Positions 6,943-13,219 of a DNA stretch of 13,331 nucleotides are shown here, in pieces. The DNA is taken from positions 1-13,331 of the forward strand of contig QHBL01000260.1 in NCBI GenBank assembly GCA_003244125.1. The letters run 5' to 3'. Made by a program: the position numbers and the translations under genes. Position 1 is the stretch's first letter, and every line of letters begins with the position of its first letter. This DNA is from Chthoniobacterales bacterium (GTDB lineage Bacteria > Verrucomicrobiota > Verrucomicrobiae > Chthoniobacterales > UBA10450). Under the pieces are notes generated by a model. It saw only the letters and a program-made list of their open reading frames with translations. It was not told the DNA's origin and made no database searches.

Positions 6943-7032
6943 ATGCGCCTCTGCGCAGCGCTGCTCTTTTTCCTCCTGCTCACACGCGCCTCGGCGGCAA
7001 CTGCCGACCACGCGATCCACGGAAGCCGGTGA
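6943..7032 (+). CDS. 29-codon signal-peptide-like leader ORF
   Basis: ATG at 6943 opens a 29-residue frame that reads like a signal peptide: MRLCAALLFFLLLTRASA, a possible cut after SAA, then ATADHAIHGSR and a TGA at 7030-7032. Its stop overlaps the GTG start of the next gene as GTGA, the geometry of translational coupling. No good Shine-Dalgarno is seen upstream. It may be a real leader peptide, the remnant of a lost secreted protein, or chance. The coupling geometry and the clean hydrophobic profile argue against chance. Confidence 0.4.
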   Translation: MRLCAALLFFLLLTRASAATADHAIHGSR

Positions 7033-7367
7033 ATCTCTTCGTCCTTACCCCCGAAGAAAAACGCGTCGTTGCCTTCGTCATGGCCATGATCCTCGTCGGC
7101 GTTTGCGTGAAAGAATACCGCAAGCGGCATCCCGTCCCGACTGTGCCGATCCAAGTGCAGAGACATCCGTGGATGCGCAAACTCCCGCCTTTGCCGTCGC
7201 CAACGCCGGAACCGTCGCAGGCATCCGACTCCGCCAGCTCCGCCACGCCGCATCCCAGGCGTTCCCGTAAGCCGCGAAAGCGCCCCGCATCACCGATGCC
7301 CTCGCCCGCTGGAGAGCTGCCGGACAGCGAGTCTGTTGGCAACTCCGATCAGCCGCCGCCGCCCTGA
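7029..7367 (+). CDS. small single-pass membrane protein with Pro/Ser/basic tail
   Basis: GTG 7029 starts a 112-residue product with one membrane span at about 13-27 preceded by LTPEEKR, so it is probably anchored by an uncleaved signal. The rest is low-complexity: a proline-rich stretch (LPPLPSPTPEPS), a basic cluster (RRSRKPRKRPA) and an acidic/Pro end (PDSESVGN...QPPPP). No domain is recognised. GGAAG lies three bases before the GTG, inside the leader ORF. It sits 24 bases ahead of the Sir2 gene and could be co-transcribed with it. The low-complexity tail makes the gene less certain than its neighbours. Confidence 0.5.
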   Translation: MNLFVLTPEEKRVVAFVMAMILVGVCVKEYRKRHPVPTVPIQVQRHPWMRKLPPLPSPTPEPSQASDSASSATPHPRRSRKPRKRPASPMPSPAGELPDSESVGNSDQPPPP

Positions 7368-7391
7368 GCTACGCTGTCCCCGCCGCAACTC

Positions 7392-8135
7392 GTGACACTC
7401 GCTAGCTACCTTCACGCTTCGACCAAGCTATTGCTCTTCACCGGCGCAGGTATTTCTACCGCGAGCGGCATCCCCGATTTCCGCGGCCCGCAGGGCGTTT
7501 GGACACGGCGCCGGCCGGTTTACTTCGACGAATTCATGTCATCGGAAGCAGCGAGGATTGAGCATTGGGATTACAAGCTGGAAGGCTGGGATGCGTTCCA
7601 CCGCGCGCAGCCGAACTCCGTTCATCATGCCATCGCGCGCCTCGAAGAAGCGGGCAAGTTGGTGTGTGTCGTGACGCAGAACATCGACGGACTGCACACG
7701 CGCGCCGGGACGAGCGCGCAGCGGCTGGTAGAGCTACACGGCACAAATGCGCAGGTGGAATGCCAGAGCTGCCATTGGCGTGGTGATCCCGAGCCCCACT
7801 TCCGATACTTCGCGGGCACGCGCCGCCCTCCGCTTTGTCAATGCGGCGGTTTCCTTAAGCCGGCGACAATTTCCTTTGGCCAGGCTCTTGACCCCGCCGA
7901 ACTGGAGCGCGCCGCACAAGCCGCCGCAGACGCTGATCTCGTCGTGGCGCTTGGTTCGACTTTAGCGGTTTATCCGGCGGCTTCCTTCCCATCGACTACG
8001 GCACGGCGGGGGAAGCCGTACGTGATCATCAATCGCGGCGCCACTGATCATGACGATCTCGACTGTGTCACTCTTCGCCTCGAGGGAGAGGTGGGCGAAA
8101 TCTTTCCCCCGGCTGTCGATCAAGCGTTGAGTTAA
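7392..8135 (+). CDS. NAD-dependent protein deacylase, Sir2 family
   Basis: Sirtuins remove acyl groups from lysines using NAD and release nicotinamide and O-acyl-ADP-ribose. The 247-residue protein has every landmark: GAGIS (18-22), GIPDFRGPQGVWT (26-38), TQNID (95-99), catalytic H116 in ELHGT, and a zinc-binding set C124, C127, C149 and C151 (CQSC ... CQC). The last pair is CxC rather than the commoner CxxC. GSTLAVYPA (188-196) is the expected NAD-binding loop. The FRGPxGVWT variant resembles the SIRT6/7-like group, and the Tyr-x-x-Arg of desuccinylases is not evident. The GTG at 7392 is the first start that leaves a normal short N terminus. No acetyl-CoA synthetase or other clear substrate is adjacent, so the target is unknown. 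Confidence 0.92.
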   Translation: MTLASYLHASTKLLLFTGAGISTASGIPDFRGPQGVWTRRRPVYFDEFMSSEAARIEHWDYKLEGWDAFHRAQPNSVHHAIARLEEAGKLVCVVTQNIDGLHTRAGTSAQRLVELHGTNAQVECQSCHWRGDPEPHFRYFAGTRRPPLCQCGGFLKPATISFGQALDPAELERAAQAAADADLVVALGSTLAVYPAASFPSTTARRGKPYVIINRGATDHDDLDCVTLRLEGEVGEIFPPAVDQALS

Positions 8136-8203
8136 GGCACGCCGGCTTGGGACGAAATGCGCCAGATCAGGCACAGACGATGCTCCTAAAATGCCCAGCT
8201 GCC

Positions 8204-8575
8204 ATGGAGAACGCCCTCAAAATTCTCGCCGTGGATGATGAGCCGTCGATCACGGAGTCGATGCGCTTCATTTTCGGGGGGCCGAATTACGATGTCACGG
8301 GCGTGAATGACAGTGACGACGCGCTGGCCAGGCTAACGGAGGATTCTGCCGAGTACGACATCGTCATCACCGACCAGAAGATGCCCTTCCGCAGCGGCCT
8401 CGAGCTGGTGCGCGAGCTGCGTAAGCGCAATTTTACCGGGAAGATCATGGTCTTATCGGCGCACCTTTCAGCGGCCGTGCGAGAAGAGTACGAGCAAATG
8501 GATGTGCACGTGATGCTGGATAAGCCGTTCAACATTCACGATCTCCGGCGGGCGCTCGACAGTCTCGCAGCCTGA
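8204..8575 (+). CDS. stand-alone response-regulator receiver (CheY-like)
   Basis: From ATG 8204 the 123-residue product is a single receiver domain: acidic pair D11/D12 in LAVDDEP, phospho-acceptor D57 in DIVITDQKMP, switch S85 in VLSAH and K107 in LDKPF. It has no DNA-binding or enzymatic output domain, so it likely acts through protein contacts, as CheY or Spo0F do. No histidine kinase is present in the window, so the partner lies elsewhere. In-frame starts at 8147 (TTG) and 8180 (ATG) would add a non-conserved leader; 8204 was preferred because the fold begins a few residues later. It starts 68 bases after the Sir2 stop. Confidence 0.9.
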   Translation: MENALKILAVDDEPSITESMRFIFGGPNYDVTGVNDSDDALARLTEDSAEYDIVITDQKMPFRSGLELVRELRKRNFTGKIMVLSAHLSAAVREEYEQMDVHVMLDKPFNIHDLRRALDSLAA

Positions 8576-8585
8576 TCCGAACCGC

Positions 8586-8618
8586 GCCGGCAGGCCAAAT
8601 GTGCGGCTTGGTGCCGGC
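8586..8618 (+). terminator. stem-loop after the receiver gene, weak terminator candidate
   Basis: GCCGGCA and TGCCGGC pair, continued inward by CCAA with TTGG (a two-base bulge on the left arm). This gives about 11 pairs around a short loop, 10 bases after the receiver stop. No T-run follows, so intrinsic termination is uncertain. Confidence 0.35.
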
Positions 8619-8670
8619 ACAGTGACAAAAGGATTTCGAAACGAGAAGCCCGTGCCTATTCTGCGTCGGC

Positions 8671-9234
8671 ATGGATGAATTCGGCTATCTCTCCGTTCTT
8701 TTGTCCATCATCGTCGGGCTGGCGGTGGCGCAAATCCTCATCGGCATGCGTGGCTGCATGCTCACGCGGTCGCGGGTGCGGCCATTCTGGCCGGTGCAAT
8801 GGTGGGCCGTCATTTTTCTCCTGATCAGCGCTCAAACCTGGTGGGCGATGTTCAGCCTGCGCAACCGTCACACCTGGGATTTCGTCGCCTTCGCCGTCCT
8901 ACTCGCGCAGGTAATCATTCTCTACCTGGTCACCGGGCTCATCTATCCCGACTTCGTCCTGGAACGTGAAGTAAATCTGCGCACCCATTACTTCGAGCAG
9001 CGCCGTCACTTCTTCAGTCTTTGCGTGGCCATGCTGCTCCTGAGCATATGCCGTGACCTTGTTCTTAATCATGCGCTGCCAGAGCCTTTGAACCTGGCGT
9101 TTCATCTGGCCTTCATCGCTTTCGCCATCAGCGGGATCCTCTTCACGAGTGAGTGGTACCATAAGCTGGCGGCAGTAGTTATCGCCGGTATTTTAGTTAC
9201 CTACGTTGTGGTGCTCTTTAGCCGATTGCAGTGA
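8671..9234 (+). CDS. six-helix integral membrane protein, unknown function
   Basis: The 187-residue product has six hydrophobic segments at about 6-26, 44-61, 70-90, 114-131, 139-158 and 164-184, with short loops and an acidic MDEFGYL start. A YPDFVLEREVNLRTHYFEQRRHFF loop between helices 3 and 4 is the only longer polar part. No catalytic motif is evident and the family is not recognised; small unnamed membrane proteins of this layout are frequent in Proteobacteria and related phyla. ATG 8671 is the first start and leaves the first helix intact. The stop is only three bases before a palindromic repeat. Confidence 0.7.
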   Translation: MDEFGYLSVLLSIIVGLAVAQILIGMRGCMLTRSRVRPFWPVQWWAVIFLLISAQTWWAMFSLRNRHTWDFVAFAVLLAQVIILYLVTGLIYPDFVLEREVNLRTHYFEQRRHFFSLCVAMLLLSICRDLVLNHALPEPLNLAFHLAFIAFAISGILFTSEWYHKLAAVVIAGILVTYVVVLFSRLQ

Positions 9235-9237
9235 ACC

Positions 9238-9327
9238 GTTGTAGCTGCCGCTGTCGTCGGCGGCAGAACGTGGTGCGCTGGCGGCGCACAACCTACCTTG
9301 CCGCCGGGGACGGACGGCAGCTACAAC
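9238..9327. repeat. 90-bp REP-like palindrome with perfect 13-bp ends, family B
   Basis: GTTGTAGCTGCCG at the left end is exactly mirrored by CGGCAGCTACAAC at the right end. Further inside, GTCGGCGGCAG faces TTGCCGCCGGGGAC, and GTGCGCTGGCGGCGCAC is itself self-complementary. The element can fold along most of its length. It occupies the whole space between a membrane-protein stop (9234) and the opposing acetyltransferase gene, whose TAG stop (9321-9323) lies in the right arm. It could act as a terminator for both. A degraded relative lies at 6848-6889. Confidence 0.65.
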
Positions 9328-9869
9328 TCTGCGCGCGTGATAAGGTAGATAACGTTGCGCTGGACTTTCCCGCCAGGTTCGCGCCGCTCCTCTTTCCTGA
9401 GAAAGCTCGCGCCGATCTTCTCCAGCGCCTTTTGCGATCTGAAGTTGCTTTCACCGACGACAAACAACACCCGGCCAACAAAGCGAAAGGCGTGCTCGAG
9501 CATGAGCGACTTCAGTTCGCGGTTGTACCGCCCGCCCCAGAATGCGCGCTCCAGGAATGTCCATCCTATCTCTACTTCTCCGGCAACCTCATCCAAGTGG
9601 CTGTATCGCGAGCTACCAACGATTCTACCTGACTTCCGGTCGACTATGGCGAAGGCGCCTTTCGATTCAATGGCGCCATCAAAGTAGCGTTGGAATACTT
9701 CACGCGTATGCCGATCCGACTGGGGATGTTGTTCCCAGATCTTTGGATCACTCGCCGCCGCGAACAAAGATTCAAAATCGCCTGGGCTAAGAGGTCGTAG
9801 TTCGACCAGAGTTCCGGTTAAGATAGGTTGCAGATCGAAACTAGACGATGTGTTCTGGTTCCTGCTCAC
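9321..9869 (-). CDS. GNAT family N-acetyltransferase (RimJ/RimL-like)
   Basis: The conserved start FDLQPILTGTLVELRPLSPGDF is followed by FAAASDPKIWEQHPQSDR, then AFAIVDRKSGRIVGSSRYSHLD, EVEIGWTFLERAFWGGRYNRELK (the region of acetyl-CoA pyrophosphate contact) and VVGESNFRSQKALEKIGASF. This is the layout of GNAT acetyltransferases that modify N termini or small amines; the substrate is unknown. The last residues (ITRAEL) and the stop run into the palindromic repeat at 9238-9327. The start is uncertain: a GTG at 9869 gives 182 residues, while ATG 9911 or TTG 9923 would be longer. All these overlap the CDF gene upstream, so the two are probably co-transcribed. Confidence 0.82.
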   Translation of the reverse strand: MSRNQNTSSSFDLQPILTGTLVELRPLSPGDFESLFAAASDPKIWEQHPQSDRHTREVFQRYFDGAIESKGAFAIVDRKSGRIVGSSRYSHLDEVAGEVEIGWTFLERAFWGGRYNRELKSLMLEHAFRFVGRVLFVVGESNFRSQKALEKIGASFLRKEERREPGGKVQRNVIYLITRAEL

Positions 9870-10749
9870 ATGGGTAGGCGCTGTCACCGCACTCACACTG
9901 GATGGTGACATGACTGATGGCAAAGCGCGTGTGCAGCTCCTCTTTTACCCGGCAAAGAAGCGCGTCATCGATCGATCCGTCAGGTTTGATCAAGTGCGCG
10001 GTGATGGCGGTCTCAGTGGTGCTCATCGGCCAGATGTGAAGGTCATGCACCTCCGCGATTCCCGGTAGCGCGCGGAGGTATTGCTGCACGGCATCGGGAT
10101 TGATCTGCCGCGGCACCGCTTGCAGGGCCAGGTTGACCGCTTCGCGCAGCAAATCCCAGGTGCCCCAGACGATGATGGCGGAGATGGCGAGGCTGACCAG
10201 CGGGTCGATCCAGCGTTGTCCGGTGAAGACAATGGCGATACCGGCGAGAACCACGCCGGCGGAGATGGCGGCATCGGCTGCCATGTGAAGAAAGGCGCTG
10301 CGGATATTCAGGTCGCCTTTGCGCCCGGCGGCGAACATCCATGCGGTGATGGTATTGATGAGAATCCCAACCGCGGAAACACCGATAACGATTTTTCCCG
10401 AGACCAGCGGCGGTGTACCCAGCCGCTGGATAGCTTCCCATGCGATGGCGCCAACTGAGATGAGCAGGAGGATGGCGTTAAAAAGGGCGGCCAGAATGGA
10501 GCTGCCGCGCAATCCGTAAGTGCGGCGTTTCGTCGGCCGCGTGCGGGCCATGGCGCTCGCAGCCCAGGCGAGGAGAAGGCCGAGGACATCGCTCAGGTTG
10601 TGGCCGGCGTCAGCGATGAGCGCGAGTGAATGCGCGATAATGCCGTAACCAACTTCGAACCCGATGTAGGCGGTGTTGAGCGCCACACCCACGGCGAAGG
10701 CGCGAGTGAAGCTGGCCGGCGCGTGTGAATGGTTGCACTCGGTTGACAT
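9841..10749 (-). CDS. cation diffusion facilitator, zinc-type (CzcD/ZitB-like) exporter
   Basis: CDF proteins export Zn or related divalent ions across the inner membrane in exchange for protons. This 302-residue copy has a short His/Cys N terminus (CNHSHA), six membrane spans, and the paired metal site H50/D54 in DAGHNLSD with H155/D159 in HMAADA, the HD-HD set of zinc-type members. D47 also belongs to the conserved DAGH motif. The cytosolic C-terminal domain is present (VHDLHIW, HVTIQCE), followed by a Cys/Glu/His tail (CEQEPEH) that may add metal binding. The family's usual His-rich loop is absent. ATG 10749 is the first good start; the upstream frame has no start codon. It overlaps the GNAT gene by 29 bases. 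Confidence 0.9.
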   Translation of the reverse strand: MSTECNHSHAPASFTRAFAVGVALNTAYIGFEVGYGIIAHSLALIADAGHNLSDVLGLLLAWAASAMARTRPTKRRTYGLRGSSILAALFNAILLLISVGAIAWEAIQRLGTPPLVSGKIVIGVSAVGILINTITAWMFAAGRKGDLNIRSAFLHMAADAAISAGVVLAGIAIVFTGQRWIDPLVSLAISAIIVWGTWDLLREAVNLALQAVPRQINPDAVQQYLRALPGIAEVHDLHIWPMSTTETAITAHLIKPDGSIDDALLCRVKEELHTRFAISHVTIQCECGDSAYPCEQEPEHIV

Positions 10750-11138
10750 GGTATGGCCGGCGGTAATTTTCCTGCGCTTCGCACTTGCGCCAGCGCAATT
10801 CGCCGAAGTGCTGGCAGCAGCATTACGGCCCGCTCTGCCGGTGGCGCGCAGTTCGACGGCACATTCCGATTTGGCGATGTAGTCCTGTCCTGCGCATGCA
10901 GGGGGGAGACACTAACCAACATCACTGGAGCGGGCAATCGACACGTTGCGGTCGCTCTTCACGCGGCTGGCCGATCAGCTAACGCAATTACTCGATGCCC
11001 GACTCACCCTGCGCACGGGCCGGCTGAAATTGCCCGGCCACGAGCCTTCTTCCAGGAAAAGCTAGCAGCCGCAGGGTCAGACGTTCTTGGAGTCTAACGC
11101 CGGCGCGGTGCGATCGAAAGATTCCGGCTTCTCGCCTC
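10750..11138. other. 389-bp spacer, no supportable gene
   Basis: Short open frames exist on both strands, but none has a recognisable domain, a clear ribosome-binding site or consistent composition. Notable contents are the palindrome at 10785-10798 and a plus-strand patch at about 10930-11060 that reads as a helical peptide (LRSLFTRLADQLTQLLD) without a proper start. It may hold the CDF promoter, a decayed gene or a small RNA; the sequence does not decide. Confidence 0.5.
10785..10798. promoter_or_regulatory. palindrome 36 bases upstream of the CDF gene, possible operator
   Basis: TTGCGC-CA-GCGCAA is a perfect inverted repeat. It sits within GCACTT...AAGTGC, another perfect 6-bp pair (10781-10811). 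It is close enough to the CDF start to overlap a promoter, which would suit a metal-responsive repressor. No regulator gene is adjacent, and a GC-rich coincidence is possible. Confidence 0.3.
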
Positions 11139-11888
11139 TCAGCTTTTCCGTGGCACAGTCGTCTCGTGAACTTCACGCACTGGGTAACGCTGCCCGGTCT
11201 TACCGCCGAAGGCCGCGGCTAACGCGCCGAGGATTAATCCCAGCGCGGCGCCACCGGTTCCGACCGCGCCACCTTTTGCCGCGCGTTCCCCGGCTTCGCG
11301 GGCGCGCACGGCTCGCGTTTCCGGGTCGGTTTGTTGAGCCTGAACGGCAGCCTGGTCCGCGCTTTGGCTAGCCTGCGTTTTCAATTGGTCCAGTTGCTGT
11401 TGAATGGCGGGCGGTAGTTGCACCTGTGAGGCCTTGTCGCTGTTGCTCGCGGTGAAGGACGCCAGACCTGAAGCCGCGCCGATGAGCCCGCCGGCCGCTG
11501 TCGTTAGTAGCATAATAGTAAGCATGGTCACCACGCCCCAGGTAGTGAGGCCGTGCAGCCAGCCGTTGAATGTCCCACCAAGTCGCGCGGAGATGTAACC
11601 ACCGAGGAAAAGTGAGATGAGACTGCTGAGCAGTAGCCACACGGTGGCGCCGACGCCAAGTGCGGTGCCGCTGGGCGTGCCGCCCGTCGCCGGGCTGACT
11701 GTCGCAAGGCCAATGGCCATGCCGATAAGTGTCAGCACCAGTTGCGTGGCGAGCGCGATGATGGCGCCGGCGAAGATGGCGCCCCAGGAGATGCGCGCAA
11801 ACGGACGATCAAAACCGCCGAAAGTCTGAGCCATGGTTGTGCGCGAAGTCGTCTCGCGCTCTGCGGGTAAGCTTGTAGGTTCAATCAT
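11139..11888 (-). CDS. membrane protein with polar linker, YrzE/PhnA-like unnamed family
   Basis: The 249-residue product has a short polar N terminus, then spans at about 36-62 (ARISWGAIFAGAIIALATQLVL), 80-102 and 113-145. An Ala/Gln-rich helical linker rich in Q, D and R follows (160-205, likely a periplasmic or cytosolic coiled coil), then a final Gly/Ala-rich span (207-228) and a basic tail. The opening SWGAIFAGA pattern is seen in membrane proteins annotated as PhnA-like or TIGR04086-type; the function is unknown. The start at 11888 has no clear Shine-Dalgarno, and ATG 11834 (MAQTFGGFD) is an alternative nearer the first span. It shares orientation with the DUF2382 gene, but a terminator separates them. 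Confidence 0.7.
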   Translation of the reverse strand: MIEPTSLPAERETTSRTTMAQTFGGFDRPFARISWGAIFAGAIIALATQLVLTLIGMAIGLATVSPATGGTPSGTALGVGATVWLLLSSLISLFLGGYISARLGGTFNGWLHGLTTWGVVTMLTIMLLTTAAGGLIGAASGLASFTASNSDKASQVQLPPAIQQQLDQLKTQASQSADQAAVQAQQTDPETRAVRAREAGERAAKGGAVGTGGAALGLILGALAAAFGGKTGQRYPVREVHETTVPRKS

Positions 11889-12046
11889 AGGATTGGGTGT
11901 TTACTTACTATCGCGTGCTGGGGCTAATGCAGATGGCTCGCTGCGCGAGAAGAGCGCGAGTTCGGGGCGGCTGTGTTTCAGCGCGGATCGGATTTGAACG
12001 CAGGAACTGTGACAAGCTCGCGGCGATCTTCGCGCCTAATTGCGCC

Positions 12047-12092
12047 AAAAAAAGCGGGCCTCGCCATGAAGGGAGGCCCGCTACTTATTTTT
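12047..12092. terminator. strong intrinsic terminator, probably bidirectional
   Basis: AGCGGGCCTC (12053-12062) and GAGGCCCGCT (12073-12082) form a perfect 10-bp stem around a 10-base loop. On the minus strand the stem is followed by seven T residues (the A-run at 12047-12053), 27 bases past the stop of the gene at 12109, which makes it that gene's terminator. On the plus strand a T-rich run (ATTTTT) follows as well. Confidence 0.85.
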
Positions 12093-12108
12093 GCGTGGAA
12101 TGGAAGCT

Positions 12109-12936
12109 TTAGCGGCGATCGTCTGGCTGATCGACCTTCACCTCTTCCTTGCGCACGGTGTCGGAGATGTCCTTGCGCTCCGATTCCTGCCTTTTTCCGA
12201 CCGTCACCGCGCCAACGACTTTGGCTTCCTTCTGCACCACCGGCTCCTCTTTTTTCAGAGGCACCCGCAGCTCGCCTTCGCGAAATGCGTCCTGCGGCAC
12301 ATCGCCGCCGGCGTCAGTGCGCTCGATCACAAGCTCCTCGCGTTTGAGATCGACCGGGGTGTTTACCCTTTCGGTGCGCACTTCCTTGCGAATGGTCGCA
12401 GCACCATGCTCCACCTCGCGCTTGCCCACCTTCACCTGCTCTTCGCTGATGGGGATGCGCACGGCATCGCCTCGCTCGACGCGGTTCCACGCCGCGCGTG
12501 ACGCGTCGCGCGCCTTGTCCCAGGGCACGTCGGTCTCCGCCGCGGAATATTCGCGCTGCAAATCCGGCTCAGCTTCGTCGAAGCTGCGGTTCTCCGCGGC
12601 ATACTTGTCATAGCCTTGGTAGCCGGTGCGGTAACCAGCGTGATACTCATCGAAGCTGCCGCTCTTGGCGAAAGGCTGCTTGTAATGGTTCTCTTGCCAG
12701 TAGGCGTCTTCCGCCGCGGGATCGATAGCTTCGCCCACGGCATAACCGCCCGCTCCGCCGGCAACGGCGCCGATCACCGCCCCCACGACGGTGCCGATCG
12801 GCCCGCCCACTGCTGTTCCAATGGCTGCGCCTGCCGCGCCGCCGCCGATAGCTCCGACGCCAGTGGCGACCGGATGACCTTCATGTTCGCGAGTAAGGTC
12901 GCGATCCTCTTCATTTCTGATGTTGTCTTTATCCAT
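12109..12936 (-). CDS. glycine-zipper protein with YsnF/AvaK (DUF2382) domain, stress-related
   Basis: A 275-residue product begins MDKDNIRNEEDRD. Residues 24-70 are a Gly/Ala-rich zipper (VGAIGGGAAGAAIGTAVGG and onward) able to insert in membranes. A Tyr/Glu-rich part follows (YWQENHYKQPFA, GYRTGYQGYDKY). Residues 160-268 form the DUF2382 repeat unit, with IPISEEQVKVGKREV, VRTERVNTPVDLKREELVIER and ELRVPLKKEEPVVQKEAKVVGAVTVGKR. DUF2382 proteins (YsnF, AvaK) are tied to general stress in several bacteria; the molecular role is unclear. ATG 12936 is preferred to a longer start at 12993, since the added residues are not protein-like and AGGGA precedes it, about twelve bases upstream. It ends in front of a strong terminator. 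Confidence 0.85.
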   Translation of the reverse strand: MDKDNIRNEEDRDLTREHEGHPVATGVGAIGGGAAGAAIGTAVGGPIGTVVGAVIGAVAGGAGGYAVGEAIDPAAEDAYWQENHYKQPFAKSGSFDEYHAGYRTGYQGYDKYAAENRSFDEAEPDLQREYSAAETDVPWDKARDASRAAWNRVERGDAVRIPISEEQVKVGKREVEHGAATIRKEVRTERVNTPVDLKREELVIERTDAGGDVPQDAFREGELRVPLKKEEPVVQKEAKVVGAVTVGKRQESERKDISDTVRKEEVKVDQPDDRR

Positions 12937-13219
12937 TGTTCTGTTCCCTAACCTCCGCAAACGATTCGCAACAACCGCACAGCGCGTCCCCACAAATTTT
13001 CAATTTTTTTTCGGAGGAATGTTGAAGATCCCGGCAACTCCAACGCCGAAGATTGAAATGGGCGGAACGTCCTCAGCCCGTGTAATTTTAAGCTCGATCG
13101 GGGCAGATAAACCGTCCTGTTGCAGCTGACGGTCATTTTCTCGGGTGAAGCTTCTACATTGATCTGTCGATTTAGACACCTGTTTACCAGCTGTTGCACG
13201 ATTCACTTGTGCAAAGCCG

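Noticed and set aside
6833..7270. plus-strand frame of about 145 codons
   Set aside because: Overlaps the leader ORF and the small membrane protein in another frame; Arg/Pro/Cys-rich translation with no hydrophobic or domain pattern.
9231..9687. plus-strand frames opposite the acetyltransferase
   Set aside because: Antisense to a conserved GNAT gene and running through the palindromic repeat; no domain.
10920..11064. holin- or DUF1469-like helical fragment without a start codon
   Set aside because: The helical patch is short and opens after a TAA with no ATG, GTG or TTG near it; resemblance is too weak to call a pseudogene.
10753..11097. plus-strand frame in the spacer upstream of the CDF gene
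   Set aside because: No Shine-Dalgarno, mixed composition and no recognisable domain.
11985..12045. tRNA-like GGATTTGAAC string
   Set aside because: On the minus strand it resembles a T-loop (GTTCAAATC), but the flanking bases do not form a five-pair T-stem and no matching acceptor or anticodon arm was found.
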